Assembly: GCA_015680685.1 (NCBI GenBank) | Contig: MNCI01027012.1 | Coordinates: 237,004 to 301,003 of the forward strand | Reading direction: 5' to 3' | Length of the DNA: 64,000 bases | DNA from: Gnetum montanum | Taxonomy: Eukaryota > Streptophyta > Gnetopsida > Gnetales > Gnetaceae | Part shown: positions 21,640 to 33,309 of the stretch, piece by piece | Position numbering within the stretch: position 1 is the first letter of the stretch | Layout of the letters: every line of letters starts with the position of its first letter | Translations under genes and position numbers: made by a program | Notes under the pieces: generated by a model | Database searches by the model: none | What the model was told of the DNA's origin: nothing | What the model saw: only the letters and a program-made list of their open reading frames with translations

Positions 21640-24210
21640 GTGACACATCATCATAAGGTGTGTCATAATTGTAGCCTCTATCTCTATCTACCTAATTATG
21701 ATGGTCTTTTTTATGTTCCGTTTTGTACCTCCTTTCTTGCCTTTTATCTCTATCTTTGACCTTGCTAAGATATCTATTATGATTTCTCCTATCATCATCA
21801 TTTAGATTTCTCCTAGAATGATCACCAAATTGTTTGTTTTGATCCCTAAGTCAAGCTCTATCTCCTTGCCTATCTTCATCTTTGTCAAAGCTACACAATA
21901 AATATGAAGAGGAAGATGGTGAGCTAGGAGAACCACCATGGCATCCTTATCTTCCTTAATAATTCCTTTATTTATATTTTTTGATTTTATTGAAGGTCTT
22001 AGGCCTTGAGGCCCTCCTTGTTCTAAGATCGATTCCATTTCCTCTAGGATTGTCTACTAAAGCTAAGTATAGTCTTTGATATGTTGAATCATCAATGTGG
22101 AAGATAGAAGTATGAGAGGTAAATTGATGATAATTGGACCTCTTAGACTAATACTTTATATCCTTCTTCTCAGACTAGAATGTTAGGTGTATTGCATCCT
22201 TTTCCTTAGCATCTTCATGCCTTGACTTCATAAAGGTATCTCACCTAGCTGGAGCCTCCATTTGACGGTATGGTCTAGACATGTTTCCAGCAACATAGTA
22301 TCCATCAAAGAAATGACCAAGACCAAGCCTTAAAAGTGCAACTTGAAGCATTGATGAAGCTAATCCATCAGGTAGTAGCATAACTTTGTCTTATAAGTGC
22401 CTCCACAAAAATTGTTTATTCTTGTAAAAGATGAAATTAAAATTAAGTAGAAATCTACATGAGCATATGAGACCCTCTCATATAATAGTCCACTTTAGTT
22501 TCCTTCGATATTGATTTTGACATGATCTCTACCAATGTTCTCATTGTGTAGTGGATTATCAACCCTGTATGAAGAAGTCATAATTCAATTAGTAATTTTT
22601 GTGTAATTTCTACTATCAAATATTCAAAAAGGTTAATTGTTAAAGGTTTTAATGATAGTAATTTATAATGCAACTAACTAGAAGAATAACACCATCTTCG
22701 ACAATAATGCTAAATGATGAGTAGTGAGGATACCCAATGCCAAACTACAAGGATCACAATAGACCATGTTGTAATTCATTGATGAAGTTAGCATGGTATC
22801 TAGTATAGTTTATTGTGATCATTGTCACTATCTTTGTAATAATACTTGTAATAATCCTTACCTCATGTTGTTAAATGTTGAGGCACATGATAAGTGATGT
22901 TGTTTAGCCATTGGTGAAAATATGGAAATTAATTCTTTGATTTAATTTTAAAATAATGAAAATAAAGCCTATTCTAGCATAGGGTAATAAGTGTCCATCT
23001 CTAACTTCTTCTCACATCCTAGACATGCACATTAACAGCTAGGATTACCAAGCCACAAAGCTAGTAAGTTTTAGCATTCAAAGCTAAATTGTGCTCATTT
23101 TATCATTTAATGATCATGCATGAGAAACATAGATATTAAGCTATCTTGCATCGAAAATTAAATAACAAAGAAAAATGAATTTACTTTTAGGTTAGTGTGT
23201 TACAATGAATGGAAACCAATCTTAATCTTATTGTCATTCATGAATTGCATCAAGGTATAGTCCACTTGAATAAAATGTCATACAACTAACTCAAATTCAT
23301 GTTGTGAGTACTTGCTAATTTCTACAAGGAATAAAATTTAAACCTACAAAAGTTCAACTAATCTACCAACCAAATAGTGTCATAAATGTCGTAGGTTGCC
23401 CATATTTGTAGGCATTTATTACAACTACAATTTTTTATCTCTAAAATCATATCATGGGATTGAAAATGACAAAAACTATTTATCAATCCCAAGACAAAGG
23501 CTATATTGCTGTTTCCCAAAGAAACATCACCCTAGTCTTAAGAGTTCCAACATAAGATTTATGATGTTTCATCATAGGTCCATTAAAATAATGGCTCATC
23601 CAAATTAGCAACATCTCAATCCAAATGGAGATAAGATAAATAATATATGACAAATTATCTCAAGTTATCATAACTATAGTTCAAGCCCCACAAAAGACAA
23701 TGCATAGATCACTTTTCCCTAAGATCATTTATGTTGTAGCAATGACAGTTTCTAAGAGAAGGTCATGTCTATTTTTCGATATATATGCACTTGTACTCCT
23801 CCTTTGCAATCATTTCATGAAGCTCTTATTTCTTGTGAGTGACATACTCTAATTGTTGAGGCAACATAGGCTTGTAATCTAACAAATCCTTGATGGAACC
23901 TTGATTGGACAAAGCCTCCTCAAAGGAGGTAGGTGCAACTTTCCTAGGCTCCTTGCAAACTTGTCCAAATGCATCACACCATTATTCAAGTTTATCTTGA
24001 TGAAAGATTGCCGTAATCAAAGGTACTACTTCATTCACTGTGCTATCTAAAGTGATTTGAACCAATTAAGACATTTGCTTCTGTCTATTCATATCATTCA
24101 TCTTAGTCATGGTTTCTTCCATCCTTTTATTCTATAAAATCAACCAAGAAAAGAAAACATGAAAATGTACAAGTAAATAAGTAATTCACCAATGTCTTTT
24201 CTAGATACAA
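21640..24210 (-). pseudogene. unidentified minus-strand coding relic with a basic Arg/Asp-rich region
   Basis: Minus-strand frames give protein-like text interrupted by stops: MEETMTKMNDMNRQKQM and PMLPQQLEYVTHKK around 24120-23790, LLPDGLASSMLQVALLRLG and FFDGYYVAGNMSRPYRQ near 22390-22255, then an arginine/aspartate/histidine-rich segment (SRRNLNDDDRRNHNRYL, DKRQERRYK) at about 21810-21690. The family was not recognised. The basic tail could belong to a retroelement gag or to an RS/RD-rich nuclear protein. Confidence 0.35.
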
Positions 24211-25380
24211 AGCCAATGATAAGGATCCCTTGGTCAAGATCATAAGAGGTCTATTAGCAATCCCTTATGGAACAAGTGTAACTTTCACACAAAAAGTAAA
24301 TAAAACACATTTGCATCACAATCCCTTGTGGGACAAGCACAACACAAAAATCAAGCACACTACTTGTGTTACATTCCCTTTCAAGATAGGTGTAACACCA
24401 TCACACAAAAGCAATAAAATTTCCTTAATCACATCTTAATAGCCCAACACTATTCTAGACGAGTATGACCTTCTCAAGCAAGATTGAATTATCATAGGTT
24501 CTACAACACTAAACTAATCTTTTTATATAATTAAATCAACTATAATTTCTTAATTTAATAAATAAATAAAATAAGTTAATTGATTACATAAGATGTCATT
24601 GTCACGTTTCAGTCAATACAGTTAGAGAATTAAAGAAAATTAATAAGCTTTATCACTTCACTGATACTCAACTCCATACCAACCAAACAATTCCAAGTTT
24701 ATTAAGCATGGTACCACTCTAGCAAAGGTATCTTGGTACCATTCTAGTAGAGTCTTGATGCATGATGAAACAACTTGTAAATACAAACAACGAAAAGAAA
24801 GCACATTTACCCAAGGTACAAAAAAGCCAAAAAAAAAAACAACTAAGGAAAACTCAAAATCAATCAAATATGTCAACTAAGCTCCAAGCCCAAGCATTTA
24901 TAGCTTTTAGTTGAGGTATAAGGGGATGCACCAGCTACTAGACACTAACGATTTAACATTAGTGCAAGGGATCCCTTTACAACCACTTTTAAAGGATAAT
25001 CACCTAGAACTAGAATGCTTATCCTACCAAGCAACGTCATGGAAATTTTGATGAATAAGCAAAACCCTAACCTCTTTAAGTAACAACACCCAAGCTTAAA
25101 CCTACATCTTCCAACTTGAGAAACAAGCACCTTACCATCACTCCAAATAATGATCCCTCTTTCCAACATGAAAACACAACTTGCAAGTAAGAAATGTACT
25201 AAATCTAAGGGGCTATCCTAAGGGATGCATTAATTAACAATAGCTCATCATGTACAAAAATCCATATTTATTAAATAAATAACAAAGCTCAAAAATTTAG
25301 CTTCATAACCATTACAAAATATGTTTGCAATGGGTGGAGGGTGTTGAAATCCAAAATAATTGTAATTTTGGCCAAGAGGC
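24211..25380. other. no gene recognised
   Basis: AT-rich intergenic-type sequence. A short motif close to AATCCCTTRTGGRACAAG occurs twice near 24258 and 24320. No coding homology noted. Confidence 0.35.
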
Positions 25381-25469
25381 CAACTCGTCTTGCACGATGG
25401 GGGGAGGGGAGAGTGCATTTTTTTCCCTCCACATCATGCGCTACGTAAGATCCTACGAAATGGGAAAAA

Positions 25470-25558
25470 ACACGAACTGAAGAGCCACAACTTTTTGTAT
25501 TCCCATTGCGCAGAATGTGAACCAAAGAGCCACAGGTTTTCATATTCCCATTGCACAC
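25470..25558 (+). repeat. tandem duplication of about 45 bases upstream of the subtilase relic
   Basis: Two adjacent imperfect copies containing GAGCCACA then TATTCCCATTGCGCA / CATATTCCCATTGCACA. A GGGAAT microsatellite follows at about 25588-25610. Confidence 0.6.
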
Positions 25559-25660
25559 ATAAAAAAGTCAAACACAACCAAATGCAGAATGGGAATGGGA
25601 ATGGGAATGAGAATTCCATTTCCATTCTGTCTTCATCTCCATCTATAACTGTTGCTGCAG

Positions 25661-26420
25661 GCTTCCTGGCCCAACCAAACCAACTTCGATGACACTAGCT
25701 TTAGAGCTCCGCCAAAGTGCTGGAAAGGCACCTACAATGGTGGCTCATGCTTTAGTTGCAACAACAAGCTCATCGACACACACTTCTTCAACCAAGGTAG
25801 TAATAAGGTGGTAAGCCAATAGGCCCTCGTGGCGTCCTTACTCAACACAGAAGGTCATGACATGCACATGTCATCAACAATTGTCGGTCGCACCATGGCC
25901 GACGCTAGCATGCTTGGCTATGCCAACGGCATTGCTTGTAGCATGGCTTGGCTCACACAGATCGTCATCTACAAGGTTTGGTGGGACTATAGCTACTTTA
26001 GCTCCGACATCCTCGTGGCCATGGATGCTGCTCTATTCGACAGCATTGACATTCTCTAGCTCTTGCTTGGTGGCAACCCATAGTAGTACTACACCAACAA
26101 CATCCCCATCAGCTCCTTCGTCGTCACAATCCACTACCATGTCTTTGTCACTTGCTCGACTAAAAACTCCAAACACAACATTAGCATCACCTTGAATCTT
26201 GTGCCCTGGATCATGACCATTATTGCTAGCATTCTTGACTTCCTGACCACCACAGTGCTCGTTGATGACAACAAGTACGTTGATGCCTCACTCTACACTG
26301 AGGAACTGCTACTTGAAGACCTAAATCTCATGCTCATCTATGCTAGAAATGCCAACCTCAATGGCAACTAAAATGCAAACTTTTTCACCTATGGCAACCT
26401 GGACCTCGAAGATTGGGGAG
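25661..26420 (+). pseudogene. subtilisin-like protease (SBT) pseudogene, 5' part
   Basis: Subtilases are secreted serine proteases acting in the cell wall. The frame starting at 25661 reads like the S8 catalytic domain just before the His box (FRAPPKCWKGTYNGG, KLIDTHFFNQG). The His box follows, GHDMHMSST where the family has GHGTHTSST (His kept), then DASMLGYANGIA, VIYKVWWDY, SSDILVAMDAALFD and a stretch corresponding to the region after LSLGG, ending about YGNLDLED. In-frame stops occur after VVSQ, after DIL and elsewhere. N-terminus, Asp box and Ser box are absent. Higher GC than its surroundings, as expected of a former gene. Confidence 0.85.
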
Positions 26421-27434
26421 GTGTGAATCATAATACAATTTTTGCTATAATAGCTAAAATATCCCTTATTTAGGTTTCTTTTTTTTGGATAAAATTTATA
26501 TATGAATTAGGCCAATATATTTCTTGAGTAGCTTTGTTTGAATGTATGTTTTAAGCATAAAATTTTGCAAGTAGGGGTAGGATGAGGGGCAGAGCCAAAG
26601 GCATTCAAGGAAGGGCAGTAATGGCTACAGTTGTAGCTGAAACTTGAGGAGAAGGGTCTTCTGAAGTTTCTGTGTCAATAATAACCTTTGGTTATTGGAA
26701 TCTCTTTCTGGAAACAAACTTTTTTCCAGTCTTTTTATGTGTGTTTCTGTTAATTTTTTATAGTGAATTGTAACGTGTTGAACATTACATTTTGATGATT
26801 TTATACAATTTTCATAGTTTCACTTCAAGTTGAGCTCTTCTGTCATTAGTACTTAGCATGCCTTCCTATACATTTACATTCCCAATGCAAAAAAATTTCA
26901 AAGTTTGGTTCTATTTTTTTTTCAATGCATTCTGAAGTGGCAAGGAATTCTGAAATTGTAATTTTCTGCTACTATCTTAAGTAATCCTTTTTTGCTACAC
27001 CATTTTTCAATGTAAAAGAACATTTGTAAGTTCATTTTCTCTTTATCTCATTGTATATTCTATGTAGGTTTTATCATTTCTATGGTTGTGCTTTGAAATT
27101 CAGCGATTACCATGGAGTAGACACATCCAGTTGTTATAGTTGTGACTACTTTTTCATTTGCAATATGCATTTTAATAAAATGCAACAGTGTTAGCATTTT
27201 TGCTAGCACATGAAAATTATTAGCCAGTTTGAGACATGGGCCTGACTTCAGTCATAATTTTAACAATTTTTCTTGCTTATTGGGAGGACTTAAAGAGTTC
27301 AAATTTGACAATTTCTTCTTGCCTTCTTGCATGGAGTGAGGCCTTTTCTTTATGTACATATTCTCTGATTGATGGAATCTAATAGATGATATGGTTGTTA
27401 ACCTGGTAAATTTTAAAAGCAAGAACTTCTACAC
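26421..27434. other. 1-kb interruption within the subtilase pseudogene
   Basis: AT-rich, non-coding. It separates YGNLDLED from SSLDPKKIV, two versions of the same subtilase motif. The flanks share an imperfect direct repeat of about 35-40 bases (around 26372-26410 and 27418-27456). It may be an insertion or the spacer between two partial copies. No transposon ends recognised. Confidence 0.4.
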
Positions 27435-27543
27435 TCTAGCAGCCTAGACCCCAAGAAAATCGTCAACAAGATCATGTTGCAATGATCCTAGCCAATGCTA
27501 AGGAAAATGGCAACGAGCTCTCCGCCTATGCACATGTCCTACC
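27435..27543 (+). pseudogene. subtilase pseudogene, 3' fragment
   Basis: SSLDPKKIVNKIML, then after a frameshift/deletion AMILANAKENGNELSAYAHVLP, which matches the family segment between the GKIVLC block and the AHLLP block. About 20 residues are lost between the two pieces. Homology ends near 27543, where AT-rich sequence starts. Confidence 0.8.
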
Positions 27544-27996
27544 ATAATCATAAATAACCAATTATTTATAAATCTCCCCTAGCCAAAGAGTCACCATAGG
27601 GGAGCCAATGATTGTATTTATCTCAGTTATTCATAATCTCAATTATATATAATGATATATTTATGATCATAAACATAAATGATTATATATAATGATTATA
27701 AACATTTCATCATAAATAAAGCCAGTTATTTATAATCATTTCATTATATATATCTTATGGATAATGCTAATCAAGATATAATCATTATGGGTTAGCATTA
27801 TGAATGAATAAATAATATCTCTAATATTATAGATTACGAGTAATATTCCATCATATCTCAGCTTTATTTATTATGAAATGTTTACCATTCGAATGAATCT
27901 TATAATCCATAATATCTCAGATTATAATTATGGATTATTGTTCTAATTATAATAATCTCATAACATTTATTGGATTCCACAATAATTATAATATAA
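27544..27996. repeat. AT-rich palindromic sequence left of the TIR element
   Basis: Dense in ATAATTAT-type self-complementary words. It includes a short piece related to the TIR interior (AGCCAAAGAGTCACCATAG at about 27575), which suggests an older fragment of the same element type or an outer extension of the TIR on this side only. Confidence 0.45.
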
Positions 27997-28611
27997 TAAT
28001 TATGAATGAGGTGTTAGCATCATTCATATCTTGTCCATTGTAACAATAATGTCAATATACAAAAGCTCATTATATAATAATAGCATTGTTTATGCATTTG
28101 TAACATGATTTTTTGTATCTCCGCGAACAAATATGCATTACAAATATATGTTGTAGTGTCAATTCAATTTGATCTCTTCGTATTCCCTCACGCACACACG
28201 CCATGTTCATGGGAGCCAAAGAGTCACTGTAGGGGAGTTGAATTTCTATTCAATCAATGCCCCCTAACCCTTGGGCTCCCCATTCGTCTCTTTGTATTTC
28301 CTCACATGCACGTGCCACATGCAAGGGAGCCAAAGAGTCATTGCAGGAAAGTCGAATCTCTATTCGATTGATGTCCCCCAACCCTTGGACTTCCCATTCG
28401 TCTCTTCACATTCCCACACACATATGCCCCGACATGGGTAATAATGAATATTTATTATTATAAATGACGATGGTTACCATTACAGTAATAATGAATATTT
28501 ATTATTATAAATGGTGGGTAATAATGAATATTTATTATTGTTATAAACGGTGACAATTACGGTTACAATGATGGTTACGGTGTGATGTAGTATTTAAAGA
28601 TATTGAACTTA
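27997..28611 (+). repeat. left terminal inverted repeat
   Basis: Outer end TAATTATGAATGAGG, inner end GTATTTAAAGATATTGAA. Contains two direct copies of a module of about 100-130 bases (GGGAGCCAAAGAGTCA through CCATTCGTCTC), three TAATAATGAATATTTATTAT blocks and GGTTACGGT-type words near the inner end. Confidence 0.85.
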
Positions 28612-28679
28612 AGCATCGTGGTACAAGATTAAAATGTACAATATTGGAATTTATGCATTTTCAGAAACATGGATCCTGC

Positions 28680-29281
28680 TGCTATTAGTCCTAATAGAGA
28701 AGGTGAATAACACTCTCTTCAAGATCAACAACAAAAACCATCTACTGCAACAAGTAATGCAAAAACTATCTACTACAATAAGTAATGCAATCTTTGCTTA
28801 TATGTGAAGGTGCAAAGGTAATGTTCATAGTAAACCTTTGGCCTGAAGCAAGATTGGTGAATGGTGCACTTGGCATGATTCATAGTATTATGTATCTTTA
28901 AGGTAAATAGCCACCTGCATTACCATTGTATGTTATTGTTGATTTGGACTCCTACATTGGATGTGTCTTTGATAATGGTAATCCTCATCATGTGCCAATT
29001 ATACTTGTGGTCTGAGGAGTATCTCATCAATTACCATTACGATTGGCATGCGCCATGACTATTCATAAATCTCAAGGAATGACACAAGATAAAGCTACTA
29101 TTGACATTGGTTCAAGCAAAGTTACAGGTTTAATGTTTGTTGCATTATCTAGAGTCAAGACCATTGATTCTTTAAAGATTCATCCTCCTTTCTTTGTGTA
29201 GAGATATAGAAAGATTTCAGATGTTAAACCTCTCCAAAGTAGAATTGCACAGAAAGTTTGTTTTTCTCAATTAGAGGATTA
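28680..29281 (+). pseudogene. PIF1-like DNA helicase, C-terminal part
   Basis: PIF1 helicases unwind DNA 5' to 3'. The frame gives LLICEGAKVMFIVNLW and VNGALGMIHSI, then LPLRLACAMTIHKSQGMTQD (SF1B motif V region) and GLMFVALSRVKT (motif VI), with a C-terminal tail to about 29281. Walker A and B lie upstream and are absent. At least three in-frame stops. The HKSQG form resembles stand-alone PIF1-like helicases more than Helitron helicases, from memory. The gene is truncated on its 5' side near the TIR inner border. Confidence 0.8.
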
Positions 29282-29737
29282 GGCATATTAAGTTCACAAT
29301 TATCATTGTATTTTGCCTTTTGCTCAATCCTATTATACAGTTCTGTAATGTTTGTTGCAATAATTGTGCAATGTATTCCTTCATCAACATATACGAAATA
29401 TATAAACTTTTATTTTAACCAATTTATGTTTACTAGTATATATTATTTAGAATGCAAATAGTGATAACTTAAAAAATAAAAAAGAAATAATTAAATTCTA
29501 CTCATAGCCTATGAAATCACTCCACTAGCTTAGATATATATATATATATCAATTGGTCAAGATGATTTAAAAAAAATGAAGTAATCAAATCAGAAATTTA
29601 CAATGTGTCCAAGCTAAGGAGTTGGACAGAACAAAACATCGTAATATTATCGTGAAGATGCTTGCAAACTCAAATGTGAGACATTTTGATAAATCCTTAA
29701 CACTTTTAATAGTTTGCATACTACAAAATTCAAGCAC
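29282..29737. other. spacer between helicase end and SUN 3' end
   Basis: AT-rich, non-coding. A short (TA)n tract lies at about 29534-29549. The two genes are convergent, so 3' untranslated regions of both may lie here. Confidence 0.5.
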
Positions 29738-32700
29738 CTATGATTGTGTTATTGAAGGTTTCAGCTTTGGGTCTGACCCATGAACCCGCAGTCTATATAT
29801 GCAAGTATGTGAAACACTTCCATGATTGGATAGCACGTGCAGTTTTATCATGTTAACAAGATTTCTAGTTCTTTCAGATGGAATATTAAATGTTTGTACA
29901 CTGTTTTTCTCTAAATCATAACTAAATTCTCCTAACACAGAAATCTGAGGGGACTCCTCTTCATCATTCCATCCAAGTATACGAAAGTCTTTTGGAGCAC
30001 TCCATCGATCAAAGGCAACACTCTGTAAAAGAGCCATGCAAAAATGTTAGTCCACAGCAAACACACTAAAGGTCTCATATACAATGAATGCATAAGAATA
30101 TTTAAATCAAGTAAACAAATGTTTATTAAGAATGATAAAATAAAAAAAAATTATTGAGTTTTTTTAAAGTTGGACCAATACATATGTTGTTCATCCGAAT
30201 GCTTTCTTATTTATTCTTTTCAACTTATTTAATTCTTCAAATATAGGAAACATCATAGGTTGCTTGTAGCCTTAAAATTTATCACCATAACATTTAGGAA
30301 AATTTTATTTTTAAAGATCATGTTATTTATGTGGAAAATAAACAATATGATGTAATTACGTTTCCTTTATGACTTCCTTTTTCTAAATAGGAGATTTTAA
30401 ATCCTTGAAGCGTTGGATCTTTAGAAAGAACTCAAAGAGCAGATGCTTCTTAAAAAATATCCAATTATCTTTACAACAAAGCATGGAAAAAGTTTCAAAA
30501 TACATGGAAGAAGAAATCTCAGAATATCAAAACATTATAAAGTAAAAGCAATAAAAGTTCTAGAGTTTGAAGCAAAGGGAACTATATGTAGTTACAGTTA
30601 CACATAAAGAAAGCATTCATAATATTTTCATTCCATGTATGATAGCATCAATAAGGTCAAAGTCTGGACTAATGACCCTATTGGCACTTTTAAAAACAGA
30701 AAACAAATGGTTATATCTTCATGTTTGAACTCTTAGAACTTTTAATAGGTTAAAAGAAACATTTCATGAGGAATTTGCAAAATGAATGGTCACTTTGAAG
30801 ACAGAATACTTTTGTGCATTATTGTGATTTGTTGCTTTTCAAAGGAGTTGCAGTATGTTTTTTCTATGATCCAAACTTCTCTGAAAGCTAACTATGCCAT
30901 GGTACTAGCAACCATTGTAAAAGTTATTTATGGAGGCATAGTATTCACTAAATAAGTTAAATAAAATTTAGAATCAAAATGATTTCATGATCAATTCAGA
31001 TGCAGCAAGATTCACTACCAATCAAGACTTATAGATGATGGAAAAATCAAGAAAATCAACTTGCTTCTGTGAAATAAAACAAAGATGCTAAAACATTGTA
31101 GTAGTGAAATAATCACAATCTCAACAACAAGAGATAAATTAAAATTTCTCAATGGTGTAACTTTGCAACATGCTCTAATGTAACTGCACTGACAAAAATT
31201 GATGATCTAAGTGCAATATCTACAAAACCTTTGCTGCCTTTCAAAGGCAAGCACTGTCCAGGCTCACCAAAACTTGGTTCCAACACTTTTGAGGCTTGAG
31301 GATGCAAGGCTCCACTCTTAACAACCCATGCAGACATGCTCTAATCTGACATTTTGGCAAGGTAAGGCTCTGAATGCCTGACAACTTTGCTCCCACTAGA
31401 CCTAACAGCAAAATCGACCATCCCCAATCCATCAGCAGCATGACATTCAATCTCTGATTCAATCAACTGCCTAGCCACAGCCCTCACATCATCCAAACTC
31501 AATGCATTGCCATCTCCCACTGTAGCTCTGTCTTCAAACACTTCCTTCACAATAGTCTGCACATCATGTTTGGTTAGCATTTCAGATTCCTTTATCCTTT
31601 TCAAGACCTCCTTAATCTCAATGTTAGAGTCTTTCAATCTTTTTAATTCGTTGTATAATTCAGATGCATGATCTTTCATGCTTGCTTCAAGCTTCGTCTT
31701 CACATTGTCTACCTCCTTGTTAAACTTGATATTCAACAACTCCAGTTGAACCTGAAAAATCCCAAAGTCCAAATATAAGTCACCAACACCTCCAATACTA
31801 ATGCCTGCACAAGACCACGTAGAAATAATTGTGCCAGGTGATAAAGTTAAAAGACACATTGAAGATAAGTTCATCAAGTGAGAAGGTAGCACAGTATCAA
31901 AATAACATAAAAAAAAACATTAACGCATATGCAAATGGTTGTCGAAAAATTTTTGCGTCCATCATTTTTATTTTAGCAACTTTGAATCGACAAAGCAACT
32001 GATTTAATGTAGAAACAAAGTAGTGATGGGCATTTGGGCATTAGCTCAAGGCTAGCTCCAAAAGCTTCCAAAAATAATTTCTTAAAAAATTAACTAACAA
32101 TGTGCAATATCGTTTGTTTATACTTTCTTAAAAAATTAACTAACAATGTCAATATTTTTTGTTTAGGATGTATTTCAATGGATTGGAAAATAGTAGAAAA
32201 CTCCAAAAATATGCAAACTGCTATCTTTATGAATGGAAGAATTACCACTCATGATGGATTGATTAGCACTCATACTATGTATATTTCCTCTGTAGAATAG
32301 ATCTAGAGGGTCTAAGGATGCAATAAAAAATGAAAATTGGTTTCAGTTTCTTTAGCTAAAGAAAAGCCTACATGCATATGAAGAACTTCTCGCAACACAA
32401 TCTATAATAAACCTTACAAAAACCCTAAGTAACATGTGAAAATATTTCCTACGGCAAATAGGCGACTTCCTATCACTAGCATAACACTTATACGAGATCC
32501 AAGTAACATTTTCAGTAGAAAACTTACAAATTCATCAGAATTTAGGCAATAACAATCACAACATAAGAACACAAAAATACTAACAATTAACATCATAATC
32601 ATTATCATTGGCAAAGGACAAAACTTGGAACCTGCAACATATTGGTGGTTCTTTTAAACAAATGTTGTAGCTCCGCGATCTGGCTCTCAGAGGCAACATC

Positions 32701-33296
32701 ATCCAGGTTCACGTTTCTAGGATGATGATAATGAGAACGATGTTCAGAATCCAATCTAGACCACAGTCTAGAGAATCCAGCATTGACGGCCCATCCGAGG
32801 CCGAAGAGGAAGATCAAGAGAGCAGACCATTTCAGAGAAACCCTAACACCCCAGCATATCCAGTCGAGGCGGGAGAACTTTTTAGAAACCACTACTGTTG
32901 ATGACGGAGTCAATCGCATGGGACTTCTGCTTCGCAAACACCCTCTGTTATGCATGATCATCAAATTATGCTTATGATTCTGATTCTGATGATGAAGATT
33001 CTTCTTCTACTGCTGGTTATGATCCTGGTCCTCCTCCTCCTGCTCCTGCTCCTCTTTTTGATGATTATGCCTTCTATCCTTTTCTATAATATGATGATGA
33101 ATGGCGCTATTGGTGTTGGTCTCTTTATAGTTTCTCTACTAGCTCTACCTTCCTTGTCGGCCGTTTCTGCTGTAGCGCTTCGTTTGCGGCCTAGGGTTTT
33201 GATGCCATTGACGTTTGGGTTACTTTTGCTATTGTTGCTATTGTTACTGCGCCTACGTGTGCCTCTTGTAAAGTGTTGTAAAAGGGAAGGTAACAA
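29738..33296 (-). pseudogene. SUN-domain nuclear-envelope protein gene copy with introns
   Basis: SUN proteins sit in the inner nuclear membrane and bind KASH partners. Minus strand: an N-terminal basic region (from about 33296, KTLGRKRSATAETADKEGR, frame shifted later) and exon 1 (about 32964-32632) with a membrane segment (LKWSALLIFLFGLGWAV) ending TTNMLQ at a CAG|GT donor. Intron 1 is 32631-31752. Exon 2 (31751 to about 31161) carries the coiled coil, SLDDVRAVARQLIESEI and the SUN start ([24 protein letters not shown]). Intron 2 is about 31160-30023. Exon 3 (30022-29738) has DRWSAPKDFRILGW, EFSYDL and SNHGSVSHTCIYRLRVHG, then a stop. Domain order is that of plant SUN1/SUN2. Defects: in-frame TAG at 31341-31343, a one-base phase mismatch at the exon 2/3 junction, and an N-terminal frameshift. 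Retained introns show a DNA-level copy. Confidence 0.85.
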
Positions 33297-33309
33297 GAAA
33301 TGTAGTGCC

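Noticed and set aside
21802-22038. 78-residue minus-strand frame as a stand-alone gene
   Set aside because: A fragment in one frame of a longer decayed relic; neighbouring protein-like blocks lie in other frames.
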